Source: Sorex araneus (Eukaryota; Chordata; Mammalia; Eulipotyphla; Soricidae). Taken from it: a DNA stretch of 64,000 bases. The position numbers and the translations under genes are program-made. Below the pieces are notes generated by a model. That model did not search any database, had not been told where the DNA came from, and was given only the letters and a program-made list of their open reading frames with translations. The stretch lies in assembly GCF_027595985.1 (NCBI RefSeq), contig NC_073308.1:11802566-11866565 (forward strand), in the 5' to 3' direction. Position 1 is the stretch's first letter, and the number at the start of each line of letters is the position of its first letter. Below, piece by piece: positions 11,301-20,542 of this stretch.

Positions 11301-14300
11301 CCTGACCTGCAACTGCATGTCCTGAGGAAGGGTGTGGCCGCCCAGCCTGCTGCACTCACACCTCTCACGATGGGAACAGCAGAATCTGGGTGTGGGATTT
11401 CTGGTGAGGTCTGGGATTCCTACTCTGAGCTTGAGGGTCATGGCCCTGGGGCCATAGGAGGACAGGGGAAGCCATAAGTTGTGGTGGTGCAGGAGCATGT
11501 GGACAGGAACACTGGGGCAGGAGCACTGAGCAAGGAGCACTGGGTGGGAGCATTGGGATAGGAGCACTGTCTTTCTTAGGAAGCATGGTGCCACAGGGAG
11601 CTAGCGTGGCTGGACAATACCCAGGACAGTCTGGGAGCCTATGTGAGAGATGGAGTGGGTGGGCACAGCTGCCCAGACCGACTGGCCTTGGGGGCCTCTT
11701 CTGCTGGCCCAGCATCCCCCAGCCTCAGGCTCCTGCTCCACCACCACCCTTTGCTCCCCGCCTCCCCACTGCACACAGCTCTCCTGTCCCAGTGCCCCAC
11801 TCCGCACTGTCCTATCCCTGGCAGGAGCCCTTCTATGTTCGCTGTATCAAGCCCAACGAAGACAAGGTGGCCCGGAGGCTGGATGAGAGTCACTGCTGCC
11901 ACCAGGTCACGTACCTGGGGCTGTTGGAGAATGTGAGGGTCCGCAGGGCTGGCTTTGCCTCCCGCCAGCCCTACTCCCGCTTTCTGCTCAGGTACAGACC
12001 CCCTCTCCTGTCCCTGCGTGCCGCAGAGGCCAGTGAGCCAAGGGCATGGAGGCAGAGCACAGAGGCAGGGTTGGGCCAGGCCGGGCGGCAGGGGCAGGTA
12101 GGGCAGGTGCTGCCGGGGATGGTCCGGAGGGCGCGCGAGGAGGGAGCTCACCCCGGGGCTCACGTCCTCTGCGGGTCCTGCGGTGACAGGTACAAGATGA
12201 CTTGTGAGTACACGTGGCCCAATCACCTGCTGGGTTCTGACCGGGCAGCCGTGAGCGCCCTCCTGGAGCAGCACGGGCTGCAGGACGACGTGGCCTTCGG
12301 CCACAGCAAGCTGTTCATCCGCTCGCCCCGAACATTGGTCACGCTGGAGCAGAGCAGAGCCCGCCTCATCCCCATCATCGTGCTGCTGCTGCAGAAGGTG
12401 AGAGGGGGCGGGCCGGGGCGGGGCCTGGGCGGAGCATGTCGTGGGCGTAACTTGTGTGGGTGTGGCCCGGAAGGGCGGTGCAAGCAACGGAGTGAACCAT
12501 GTGGGCGGTGCCAGAAGGGACGGGCGTGTGGGCGGGGCTTTATGGGCGGGGCCTAGAGGGTTCAAGCGACGTATGCGGTCGTGTGGGCGTGGCGTGGTGT
12601 GTGGGCGTGGTTCATGGGCGGGGCGGGCGGCTCCTCTAACGGGTGGGAGGGGTGTGAGATCTGTGCACCCAGCATCCCCGCGGACAGGGACCCTGGGACC
12701 CCCCCAGCGCTACTCAGGCAACAAGTGTGGGTGCCTTCCAGGTCACCTTAGTTCCGCGGCGCTCAGCTTCAGGCTTCGGCGAATCGAGGGACTCCAAACA
12801 AGATTTGGAGGCGTGAGAACTTGGGAGCACCTGGCTTCCTTCCTTTGTCCTGCCACTCGGCAGTAGCGGGGCTAGAGGAGAGGCTGCCGGCGCGGTGAGA
12901 ACCCGCCTGCTGCCCGCGCCCGCTGCGCCGCCTGGCGGCTGCTCCTGAAAATGGCCACTTAGTCTGGTTTGGTTTGGGGGTCACACCGGGCTCTGCGTCA
13001 GGGAAGTATGTGGGATGCCGAGGATGGAACCCGGGCAGGTCGCTGTACTATCGCTCCAGCCTGGGAACTGGTCATTTTGGAGCTGAAATCCCTTAACTTG
13101 TGCTCAAAAAATTATCATGCTGTTATCCACCTCTCCCCAAAACTTTTTTTTATCACTTTAGCAGAAATGCTGAAAATTTTATACTGTGACGATTGTGTAC
13201 TCCTCACCTTGTCCCTCACTTTCTCTCCACATTCACATAAAGGAGTGTGTGTTTGTGTGTGGGGGGAATCACATCATAGGACCCTATTTCAGGAAGCATA
13301 TACTAAAAACAAGTGTTTTATTCTTTAGAACCAAATTCACATCAGCAGTTTAAGAACTCTAACACTGATAAAAGAAAACATACATCTGAGTATCAAATAT
13401 GTAGGTCAGTACCCTATTGTTACCATAGCACCTTTTTTTTACTTTATTATTTTTTGTTTTGGTTTTGGTCACAACCAGCAGTGCTCAGGGTTCACTCCTG
13501 ATGGTGCTTGGGAACCCAGGCCTCCTGCTTTGCACAAGGCATGTGCCCAGTCCTTTAAACGCTCTCCAGCCCCAAACATGACAGCTTCTTACCATTTTTC
13601 TTTTTTTTTTTCAGGGCCAGGAATTAGACCAGGTCTCCTGAGTGCTATCACTAAAGCCCTGCCCCTGGCCCCTCCCTCACCAGATACACTGCAGGGCTTA
13701 AGGCATTTGCCTTGCATGAGTCCTACTACCACCACCACAACAAGAGGGTCCCCTGAACCCCCTGGGGGTGACTCAAGCACAGAGCCAGGAGTAAGCCCTG
13801 AGCACTGCCAGGGTAGCCCACAAACAACAATTTAGAAACTGGAGTCCAGAGGGTTGGAGGGAAGCTCTTGACTTGACCCCAGTTCAATCTTGGGTTGTGA
13901 CAGGGTCTCCCAGAACTGACAGATACAGCCCAAACCCCCACCCCCCAAAGTACCAAACCCATTAGTGACAAAATGTTGCATTTATCTCCTTTAACACATA
14001 GGGGTGACTTGGGGCAGCAGAGATGCTCCAAGGGCTGATGCATGTCTTTACATGCGGGAGGCCTGGGTTTTATCCCTGGCACCACACGGTCTCCCAGCAC
14101 TGCAGGGAGCAATCCCCAACCTCCAAGCCTAGAGTGACCCCTAAACACCACTGGGTGTGGCCCCCAAACCAACAACCAGGGGCTCATTTTGAATGTCACA
14201 ATATCATGATCTCAAACACAGGGTTTCTCGAAAGTTTGTGCTTCATTGCTGGGCCACCCTGCATTGTCCATGCCCTGTCACTTTCCAGCTAGAGCTGCTG

Positions 14301-17121
14301 TCCCTGGGAGGGGTATATTTCTGGGTCGCCCTGGGGTGGCCTTCTGTCTTAGCTCTCCTCTGAGCCAGAAGTCAACCTAAAGCAGGTCAGTTGCATTTGC
14401 AAGAAGAAGCATGCCCCCTCCCTCACTCTCACAGGGGACACTGGGGTGCTCAGCTGTGGGAATCACAGCTTCTTTTGGGGGGGGGCCACAACCGGCAGTG
14501 CTCAGGGCTTCCTCCTGGCTCTGAACTCTGGGAGGACTCAGAAGACCATGAGGGGTGCTGAGGATTGAACCCAGGTCAGCTGTGTGCAAGGCAAACGCCC
14601 TCCCCACTGCACTCTCTCTGGCCCTGGAAGGGCAGTTTAAGGGCAGGTGGTGAGAACAGCTCTTTCCAGGAGCTGGTTATGACAGCGCCACAGATGCAGC
14701 CAGAGACTCAGGCATGGGTGAAGCAGGTGCTTCCCGGAGAAGGGGCGTGGTGGGGCAGCCCAGCGAGACCTGACCCAGGGCTCTCCTCTGCCCTCTCCCC
14801 AGGCATGGCGGGGCACCCTGGCGCGGTGGCGCTGCCGGCGGCTCAGGGCCATCTACACCATCATGCGCTGCTTCCGGAGGCACAAGGTGCGCGCCCACCT
14901 GGCCAGGCTACAGCAGCAGTTCCAGGCCGTGCGGCAGCCCCCATTGTATGGGCGGGACATGGTCTGGCCCCAGCCCCCCACCGTGCTGCAGCCTTTCCAG
15001 GACTCCTGCCAGGTGCTCTTCTGCAGGTACCACTCAGACCGGCTGCCTTGCCCTGCCCCGCCAGCGTCTGCTGGATGAAGGGGAGCAGGACTGGCGCCCC
15101 TCTGGGACACAGGGACTCTCGTGGGAGAAGCAGCGGTGCCTGAACCTGTGATGCCCCTGCGTGCAGGGGGCTCAGGTGCAGGCTTCCTGGCGAGGGGCCT
15201 GCGGAGGGGAGTGGGAGCAGGCGGGAATGGGGACACTGCCTCGGAGTGGGTCTGGAGGGCTGGGTAGTTCTCTGGCAGAGAGGCCCTGAGAGGCCCTGCA
15301 GGTGGGCAGCAATGCCTGTATGGGATACACGGGGCCTGTACTGGGATGCGTGACACCCTTTGACCCCTCAGGTGGCGGGCGTGGCAGCTGATAAAGAACA
15401 TCCCCCCTTCTGATGTGGCCCAGATCAAAGCCAAGGTTGCGGCCATGGGCGCCCTGCAGGGGCTGCGGCCGGACTGGGGCTGCCTGCGGGCCTGGAGCCA
15501 GGACTACTTGTCTTCAGTGAGTGTCAGCAGCTACAGAGCCAGGGGGCCGCGGCCCTGCCCAGCCCAGCTATGTTCTGCCCCATCTGTCTGTCTGTCTGTC
15601 CGTGGACCCTGCCCTGTTCTGCTATTTCCTTTGAAGTCTCCGGGTCTTGACTCACCTTGCTGCACCCACAGCTGCACTCCAGATGTTCCTCATCTAGCCT
15701 GGACCCTGCTCTCAGCAGAGCCCCCATTCCCAGGAGGAGTCCTACTGGGCAGGAGGAGGCCCAGGCCCTGTGTGGAGATATGTCTGATCACTTGGCCTGG
15801 GCCTCCCAGGAACAAAGACCCCCAGAGACCCCGGGGTTGGGAGGGCCGTGGGCATGCATCTGAGGCCTGGGGAGCAGCAGGCTGGCCAGGGTCAGCCCGA
15901 GGGGAGGGTGACTGTGCTTGTTCACAAGGGGTGCTGGGGACCCTGTGCCAGCTGGCCCCTCTGCCCACAGGCCACAGACAATCCTGCGGCCTCAGATCTG
16001 TTTGCTCAGCAGCTGCGGAGCCTGAGGGAGAAGGATGGCTTCAGCATGGTTCTCTTCTCCTGCCACGTCCGGAAGGTGAGGAGGGCTGGAGGGGCCAGGG
16101 AACAGGGGTGCAGGGCCAGGGCGGGGTGCCAGGGGTGAGCAGTGGTCAGGGCCAGGAAGGCCAGGGCTGGGTGGTGGGGTACAGGGTGTATAGGGACGGT
16201 TGGCAGGGTCAGGCGGTGGACAACAGGGCAGCCCCAGCTCAGGGCTGTCCACTGCTCCTGAAACACCTGTAATCAGAGATAAGGGAGGGAACAGCCGGCC
16301 ACTCCCACAGAGTGTGGACAAGTGAGCCCCCAATGGCCTCCCTGCAGGTGAACCGCTTCAACAAGCGCCGGGACCGGGCGCTGCTGCTCACCGACCGGCA
16401 CCTGTACAAGCTGGAGCCCGGCCGGCAGTACCGAGTGATGCGGGCACTGCCCCTGGATGAGGTGAGCACCCTGCGGCCCCCTACCCTCTGCTCCCCGCGC
16501 AGACCCCTGCCCACACCAGGAAGCCCCTCCCCCACGCAGGGTGGTGCCCTGGGGCCTCAAAAGAAGGAAGAACATGGAGGCTTTAAACGCGTCGCATCGA
16601 TGACCTTTGTAAAGCCTTCCCCCGCACCCTGACCCTTCCCTCGCCCCAGGTGACCGGACTGAGCGTAACCAGCGGGCGGGACCAGCTGGTGGTGCTGCAC
16701 ACACGGGGCCACGACGACCTGGTGGTGTGTCTGCACCGGGCGCAGCCCCCGCAGGACAACCGCGTGGGAGAGCTGGTGGGCGTGCTGGCCGCACACTGCC
16801 AGGGGTGAGCTGTCCCGCCTGCCCTCCCTGTGCCCCGGCGTCCCCAGGGGCAAGCTGCCCTGCGTCCCCGCGTCCCCAGGGGCGAGCTGTCCTTCTGCCC
16901 CGCGTGTCCCCAGGGGCGAGTTGTCCTGGCCTGCCGGCATTCTGACCCGCCGCCCTCTTCCCAGGCAGGGCCGCCCGCTGGCCGTGCGCGTGTCCGACTG
17001 CATCCCCCTGAGCCAGCGCGGGACGCGGCGCCTGGTCTCGGTGGAGCGCGGCCCAGAGCAGGCCCAGCCTGATTTCCGCTGCGGCCGCGGGGCCTTCACC
17101 CTGCTCTGGCCGGGCCCCTGA
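2272..17121 (+). CDS. MYO1G: Unconventional myosin-Ig, 22 coding exons (joined)
   Basis: Actin-based class I motor of haematopoietic cells that links plasma membrane to cortical actin. Exons: 2272-2366, 3768-3976, 4062-4155, 5525-5690, 5860-5913, 6531-6626, 7406-7525, 7965-8189, 8292-8437, 8852-8966, 9044-9214, 9292-9362, 10919-10993, 11142-11274, 11825-11991, 12190-12397, 14803-15026, 15372-15516, 15971-16075, 16348-16461, 16650-16804, 16965-17121. They sum to 3045 nt (1014 residues plus stop; human MYO1G has about 1018), and all junction phases agree. Domain order: motor (about 10-700) with P-loop GESGAGKT 102-109, switch I NHNSSRFG 156-163 and switch II DIYGFE 391-396; a neck with IQ-like motifs (about 710-750); a basic TH1 tail to the end. 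The start ATG sits in a fair Kozak context and matches the family N-terminus. Oddities are about five fewer residues than human at the exon 6/7 junction and a weak exon 8 donor. I found no disabling change, so it looks functional. Confidence 0.95.
3768..3976 (+). CDS. MYO1G: MYO1G exon 2, start of motor domain
   Basis: Follows a ccccggcag acceptor and encodes [20 protein letters not shown], then the [17 protein letters not shown] stretch of the motor. It contains the nonapeptide YIGEVLVSV (3793-3819), which in human is the minor histocompatibility antigen HA-2. It ends in phase 1 at TCAG|gtacgc. Confidence 0.95.
4062..4155 (+). CDS. MYO1G: MYO1G exon 3, P-loop
   Basis: Carries the nucleotide-binding P-loop GESGAGKT, completed across the exon 2/3 junction, then [18 protein letters not shown]. 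The intron before it is only 85 nt. The donor is GAGAG|gtgagg, phase 2. Confidence 0.95.
4657..5345 (+). repeat. Minisatellite in MYO1G intron 3
   Basis: About 690 bp of a ~17-bp unit close to cccaccagctcccacct. A second order is visible: the block cccagctcacaccttatacc followed by tctcaccagctcacatt recurs near 4715, 4870, 4965, 5065 and 5245. Confidence 0.95.
5525..5690 (+). CDS. MYO1G: MYO1G exon 4, switch I
   Basis: Encodes [20 protein letters not shown], then switch [20 protein letters not shown], ending LLEK|gtgggc in phase 0. The large intron before it is mostly a minisatellite. Confidence 0.95.
5860..5913 (+). CDS. MYO1G: MYO1G exon 5
   Basis: A 54-nt exon encoding [18 protein letters not shown], a block strongly conserved in class I myosins. 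Canonical tcctcacag acceptor and CAG|gtaggc donor. Confidence 0.94.
6531..6626 (+). CDS. MYO1G: MYO1G exon 6
   Basis: Encodes [20 protein letters not shown], then [12 protein letters not shown], up to a CTCAGT|gtgagt donor. The donor is the first unit of the tandem array that fills the next intron, so the real exon end could differ from my call. The human counterpart continues a few residues further before the next recognisable block. Confidence 0.8.
6604..7240 (+). repeat. Minisatellite in MYO1G intron 6
   Basis: About 640 bp of G-rich units of roughly 20 and 36-40 bp around ggggctcagtgtaggtgggg and gtgtggctcagtgtgagc. The first copy overlaps the exon 6 donor (CTCAGT|gtgagt). Confidence 0.95.
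7406..7525 (+). CDS. MYO1G: MYO1G exon 7
   Basis: Follows a pyrimidine-rich cttctcccccag acceptor. It encodes [20 protein letters not shown], then [20 protein letters not shown], ending in phase 0 at CTG|gtgagc. Confidence 0.9.
7965..8189 (+). CDS. MYO1G: MYO1G exon 8
   Basis: Encodes [20 protein letters not shown], then [20 protein letters not shown], ending [10 protein letters not shown]. By homology it stops at AAG|gttctc, a poor donor. A much better donor, GAAGAG|gtgagg, lies in frame 57 nt further on (exon end 8246), so the end is uncertain. Confidence 0.82.
8292..8437 (+). CDS. MYO1G: MYO1G exon 9, switch II
   Basis: Encodes [20 protein letters not shown] and the switch II block [17 protein letters not shown]. 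Phase 2 donor AACAG|gtgggt. Confidence 0.95.
8625..8730 (+). mobile_element. SINE 3' half, sense
   Basis: Tail region gtcccctgagccccgccagg, then agccaggagtaagccctgag; the tRNA head is missing. Confidence 0.75.
8852..8966 (+). CDS. MYO1G: MYO1G exon 10
   Basis: Encodes [20 protein letters not shown], then [18 protein letters not shown], the conserved relay region of myosin motors. Phase 0 end at GCG|gtgagt. Confidence 0.95.
9044..9214 (+). CDS. MYO1G: MYO1G exon 11
   Basis: Encodes [20 protein letters not shown], then [20 protein letters not shown] and a histidine-rich [12 protein letters not shown] end. It follows a 77-nt, very GC-rich intron. Confidence 0.95.
9292..9362 (+). CDS. MYO1G: MYO1G exon 12
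   Basis: Encodes [20 protein letters not shown], then GDV. Donor GTCAC|gtaagg, phase 2. The 1.56-kb intron that follows holds several SINE fragments. Confidence 0.95.
9414..9592 (-). mobile_element. tRNA-derived SINE, antisense, MYO1G intron 12
   Basis: Begins ggccacacccggctgtgctc and ends gtactatctctcgggccaca, the reverse of the SINE tail and head. Confidence 0.8.
9745..9895 (+). mobile_element. SINE fragment, sense, MYO1G intron 12
   Basis: aatttgatccctggcatcac, then gagcactgctgggcatgacc and an A-rich tail. The head is lost or very diverged. Confidence 0.7.
10037..10230 (+). mobile_element. tRNA-derived SINE, sense, MYO1G intron 12
   Basis: Head ggctagagagatagtatagt, B-box-like gcttcaatccctgg, and an internal duplication (cagagcctgagcatagagcc) in the tail. 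Confidence 0.85.
10919..10993 (+). CDS. MYO1G: MYO1G exon 13
   Basis: Encodes [20 protein letters not shown], then LLYN, a typical myosin upper-50K segment. gtgcctgcag acceptor and AACAG|gtaatg donor. Confidence 0.94.
11142..11274 (+). CDS. MYO1G: MYO1G exon 14
   Basis: Encodes [20 protein letters not shown], then [20 protein letters not shown] and LASK. Phase 0 donor AAG|gtaagg. Confidence 0.95.
11495..11575 (+). repeat. Short tandem repeat in MYO1G intron 14
   Basis: About five imperfect ~17-bp units of the type ggagcactgggtgggagca. Confidence 0.7.
11825..11991 (+). CDS. MYO1G: MYO1G exon 15
   Basis: Encodes [20 protein letters not shown], then [20 protein letters not shown], the SH1/SH2-helix and converter-side signature of myosins. 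Phase 2 donor. Confidence 0.95.
12190..12397 (+). CDS. MYO1G: MYO1G exon 16, converter and neck start
   Basis: Encodes [20 protein letters not shown], then [20 protein letters not shown] and the neck start [10 protein letters not shown]. The intron after it is about 2.4 kb and begins with GC-rich GTGGGCGTGGC-type repeats. Confidence 0.95.
12405..12640 (+). repeat. GTGGGCGTGGC-type GC-rich repeats, MYO1G intron 16
   Basis: Repeated gtgggcggggc and gtgggcgtggc phrases with many CpGs. They resemble CACCC/GC boxes, so the tract could bind Sp/KLF factors or simply be a minisatellite. Confidence 0.8.
12965..13062 (-). mobile_element. SINE, antisense, MYO1G intron 16
   Basis: Runs from tggtttgggggtcacaccgg to gtactatcgctccagcc. 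The middle is partly deleted. Confidence 0.75.
13445..13575 (-). mobile_element. SINE, antisense, MYO1G intron 16
   Basis: ttggtcacaaccagcagtgc through aaacgctctccagcccc, diverged. A poly-T-like tract on its left is the reverse of an A tail. Confidence 0.75.
13695..13830 (+). mobile_element. SINE, sense, MYO1G intron 16
   Basis: gcatttgccttgcatgagtc, then acagagccaggagtaagccc and gagcactgccagggtagccc. The start of the head is missing. Confidence 0.7.
14010..14178 (+). mobile_element. tRNA-derived SINE, sense, MYO1G intron 16
   Basis: ggggcagcagagatgctcca head, ggcctgggttttatccctgg B-box region and aaacaccactgggtgtggcc tail. Confidence 0.8.
14470..14627 (-). mobile_element. tRNA-derived SINE, antisense, MYO1G intron 16
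   Basis: ggccacaaccggcagtgctc, then aggattgaacccaggtcagc (antisense B-box) and actgcactctctctggccc. Confidence 0.85.
14803..15026 (+). CDS. MYO1G: MYO1G exon 17, IQ neck
   Basis: Encodes the calmodulin-binding neck [20 protein letters not shown] and [20 protein letters not shown], then [20 protein letters not shown]. Phase 2 donor TGCAG|gtacca. Confidence 0.95.
15372..15516 (+). CDS. MYO1G: MYO1G exon 18, tail start
   Basis: Encodes [20 protein letters not shown], then [20 protein letters not shown], matching the start of the TH1 tail. Phase 0 end. Confidence 0.95.
15971..16075 (+). CDS. MYO1G: MYO1G exon 19, TH1 tail
   Basis: Encodes [20 protein letters not shown], then [15 protein letters not shown]. 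Both ends are canonical and in phase 0. Confidence 0.95.
16348..16461 (+). CDS. MYO1G: MYO1G exon 20, TH1 tail
   Basis: Encodes [20 protein letters not shown], then [18 protein letters not shown]. This is the basic, phosphoinositide-binding part of the class I tail (family knowledge). Confidence 0.95.
16650..16804 (+). CDS. MYO1G: MYO1G exon 21, TH1 tail
   Basis: Encodes [20 protein letters not shown], then [17 protein letters not shown]. The donor region CCAGGGGTGAGCTGTCC is copied about three more times in the intron that follows. Confidence 0.94.
16795..16935 (+). repeat. Tandem copies of the exon 21 donor region
   Basis: Three to four units of about 35-50 bp beginning ccaggggcgagctgtcc. 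The first is the exon 21 end plus its donor (CCAGGG|gtgagctgtcc); later units carry gcaag or gcgag in place of the gtgag donor. Confidence 0.85.
16965..17121 (+). CDS. MYO1G: MYO1G exon 22 (stop)
   Basis: Encodes the C-terminus, [20 protein letters not shown] through [17 protein letters not shown], then TGA at 17119-17121. Confidence 0.95.
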
Positions 17122-17134
17122 GCGGCCCCAGCTC

Positions 17135-17140
17135 AATAAA
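17135..17140 (+). promoter_or_regulatory. MYO1G: MYO1G poly(A) signal
   Basis: AATAAA only 14 nt after the stop codon, followed by a GT-rich stretch (ctggttttctg, then gctgggtgtgtg). This implies a very short 3' UTR. Confidence 0.85.
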
Positions 17141-17141
17141 G

Positions 17142-19324
17142 AACGCTGGTTTTCTGCCCGGCTGGGTGTGTGCCTCCTGCGGCCCCAAGAGTTCCCCAGC
17201 GTATCGCAGCGCGCCTGCCGCGGGAGTCCGTGCGTGCAGGGGCCAGGGCGGCCTCTCTAGGGCCTGCCTGTCCACACAGCTTGTGGCCGTGCCCCAGCAG
17301 CCGCGGCCTGTCCCCTACTGCACAGCGCCCCTCACTTGGTCCCACCCTGGCAGAGGCCCATGGAGGCGCTGAGCGGGCACAGGTGTGGTGGGCGCTGACC
17401 AGCTGCCCTGGAAGGGCGTCTATGCGGGGCTTCCCTGGAAGCAGACAGCTGGTGGGCCCTGTCCATGGGCAGCAAAGCCCACCTGGCCAGCTCCCCCTTC
17501 TTTATCACCCATTGGTGTGGAGGAGGTGAGCGCCCGCCTGCTTGGCTGTGTGGGGCCTGGGGGTTGGTCCTGGGGCTCCCCTGGTTCCTGTTTGTTATTG
17601 CCCCTCTGTCTTTGGGGCCACACCCAGCTCTGTGCACCCTGGGGCTCCTCTCTGCAGTGCTCAGGCACTGAGACTCGCCAGCCCTCATGACTAATCGTTT
17701 TTCTCTTGTGAGAATGGCAGGCCCACTCTGGCCTTGCAGGGCCTCCTCAGCTGTTGGGGGAAAGCCTGCCTCCAAGACCAGCCCAGAGAACTCCTCCCCC
17801 AGCCCCTGCCCTGTGCTTAGCAGACCAGGGTCCCCAGCTCCCGTGGGAGCCGGGCCTGAGGTGGTGCCTGCTTCTTGGCCTAGCTTCTCCAGATCTCTCA
17901 CCCAGGGCGGAGCTGGGCAGAGTCTCGGGAATGGTCCCAGAGATTCTTGCTCCGTTTGGGCTCATCACCCACAGCCCAGAGGCCTTGGGGAAGAAAGGTC
18001 ATGGCAGTCAGGTGGAGTCCAGGGCATGGGGTTCACAGGCAACAGGGCCAGGGGGAGGGCTCAGGGGCAGAGCTGGGTCTCTCAGCTCCCCAGTTCATCC
18101 CAGTTCTGCATGGCCATCCACACACTGCAGGGGTAGCCCCGGAGCCTCGGAGCCTCGAGTCAACCTGAGGCAACAGCCTGCACCTGCAGTCTCAGCATCA
18201 CCAGTGGTGGCCGAGGGCCCTGCTCCCTCCCTGTCACAGAACTGTAGCTCTACTCAAGCGTATCCTCAGAGCGGTGCCCGCCATTTGCAGAGGTCACTTC
18301 CCAAGGCGTGGGGGCAATCGTTGTGGTGCCAGGTGATGAGGGGACCTTGCAGGGACTATGCCATGTGCCTTCCTCTCTTGAAGGAATTCGGGAGCCCACA
18401 GGCCTCCTCAGCAGCCCTGGCAGACTCTGCCTTCCCTCACGATCACCGAGGTCCCTGTGGAGGACATGTCCCCAGGAGCCGTCCCCACTCACTGCCCTCA
18501 GCAGCTCTGGGCAGCTGTTCCAGGATGATGGGGCCCAGACCAAACAGCTGGACAGTTTTTCCTTCCATCCTGTTCTCAGTGTTCCTCACCAGCTGGGGTT
18601 CTCTCCTGTCCAGTCCCTGGGCACCCACCAGGCCTTCAGCCCCCTTGGCAGGGGCTGGTGGAGCACAGAGACCCTCAGAGGTGGCCCTCACTTGCTGGGT
18701 CCTGTGGTTTTGGGTCCTCGCTTGTGACCCTGTTACTGACATCGGCTGGAGGGGAGGTTTACTGAGGGGTGGTTTGGTGGGGAAAATCCCTGACTCGGAA
18801 AAAATTGAAAACAAACAGGCTTAGGGTGGAGAAGGGCCATTACACGTGGGGTATTGGTCAGGGGGAGGCAATTTGCAACCAGGTTTGGCTTGCTGATGTC
18901 TTGCTGTGAGGCAAGCGGTCAAAGAAAATGAGCTTTGATGCCTAAAGTCCCCAGAAATAGCATCTCCTGAAGTCACAGAGCAAACCTGCTGGGTCCCGTG
19001 GCACAGGGTCAGCTGCCACCAGGGGTCCGGTGTGGGCCCAGACACAGCCCGAAGCCGCTATGCAGCTTCCAGGTCCCCCCAGGAGAGCCGTGGGACCCCA
19101 ACATGGAGACACCCCTCATCTTCCACCAGTTAGCTAGAACCTTCCTCAAATTTTGTTGCAGGACTCATGGGATAGGGGAAGCTGGTGGAACCCAGAGGAG
19201 GTGGCAAAGGGGCGGAGGAGGAAACACTCCCTCACTAGTGCCCCTCCACCCCCACAGCCGGAAGTGGGAAGGGCTGGGTGAGCAGAGAGAACCAGAAAGG
19301 GATCTTTTGTTTCCAAATTCTGTT
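17142..19324. other. Intergenic sequence downstream of MYO1G
   Basis: GC-rich, with long but unconvincing open frames. Near 17610-17670 there is a possible small antisense SINE tail. I recognise no gene; in human the next gene on this side is the intronless PURB, and nothing like it is visible here. Confidence 0.5.
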
Positions 19325-19325
19325 A

Positions 19326-19455
19326 TGGGCTGCGGAGATAGCACAGTAGGGAGGGCGCTTGCAGTACACACATCCAGGATTGATCCCTGGCACCTCGTAT
19401 GGTCCCCTGAGTGCCACCAGGAGTGATTCCTGAGCATCGCTGGTTGTGGCCACCC
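19326..19455 (+). mobile_element. tRNA-derived SINE, sense
   Basis: Head ggctgcggagatagcacagt, B-box ggattgatccctgg, tail agcatcgctggttgtggcca, then an AT run. Confidence 0.9.
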
Positions 19456-19686
19456 TATTTTTTTTTTTAACATTATGCTGGTGCCCTCCTCCCCCCAACC
19501 CCCCGCAAAAAAAAAAATAGCTTAGACTTAATTCTCTTTGCATGCCTTCCTGGTTGGATATTGAATTTTATCCATTTATTGGATAAAATTCACATACCAC
19601 AAAATGCACCACTGGGGGAGACAGGGGACAGAACGATACCTGGCAGTGCTCAGGGACTACTCCTGCCTCTGCCTGCAAGGAACACA

Positions 19687-20096
19687 TCTGACCAGTCGAG
19701 CAAACACAGACTCAAAGTAAAAGGATGGAAAACAGGGACCTCACAAAAAAAGAGAATTACAGGTCAATATCCCTGATGAATACAGATGCAAAGATCCTCA
19801 ACAAAATCCTAGCAAATAGAATCCAACGACTCATAAAAAAGATCATACACCATGACCAAGAAGGATTATTCCCAGGAATGCAAGGATGATTTAACATTTT
19901 CAAGTCAATCAACATAATACACCATATCAATAAAAGAAAAGATAAAAAACATATGACCATATCAATAGATGCAGAGAAAGCATTTGACAAGATCCAGCAC
20001 CCATTTATGATAAAAACTCTCAGCAAAATGTGAGTCAAAGGAACTTTCCTCAATATAGTCAAAACCATCTACCACAAGCCCACAGCAAGCATATTC
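19687..20096 (+). mobile_element. LINE-1 ORF2 fragment, plus strand, internally deleted
   Basis: Starts in the endonuclease-domain end (gagcaaacacagactcaaag), jumps directly to the reverse transcriptase region (gaattacaggtcaatatccc) and runs through gatgcagagaaagcatttga. It is truncated where the T tract of the minus-strand L1 begins, so the two lie head to tail against each other. Confidence 0.9.
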
Positions 20097-20542
20097 TTTT
20101 TTTTAATTTTTAAATTTATTTTTTATTTATTTTTAATTAGTGAATCACCGTGAGGGTACAGTTACAGATTTATACACTTTTGTGCTTATGCTTCCCTCAT
20201 ACAAAGTTTGGGAACCCATCCCTTCACCAGTGCCCATTCTCCACCACCAGTAAACCCAGCATCCCTCCCACCCTCCCCAATCCCATCTCCCCCCACCCCA
20301 CCCTGCCACTGTGGCAGGGCATTCCCTTCGGTTCTCTCTCTCTCTAATTAGCTGTTGAGGTTTGCAATAAAGGTGTTGAGTGGCCACTGTGCTCAGTCTC
20401 TAGCCCTCATTCAGCCTGCAACTCCCTTCCCCCACATGGCCTTCGACTACATTATAGTTGGTGATCCCTTCTCTGAGTTGCCCTTTCCCCAGAATGTGAG
20501 GTCAGCCTCCAAGCCATGGAGTCAACCTCCTGGTACTTATTT

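Noticed and set aside
17332-18824. Long open frames (up to about 356 codons) downstream of MYO1G
   Set aside because: GC-rich DNA with overlapping frames on both strands, Pro/Ser/Gly-rich composition and no recognisable domain.
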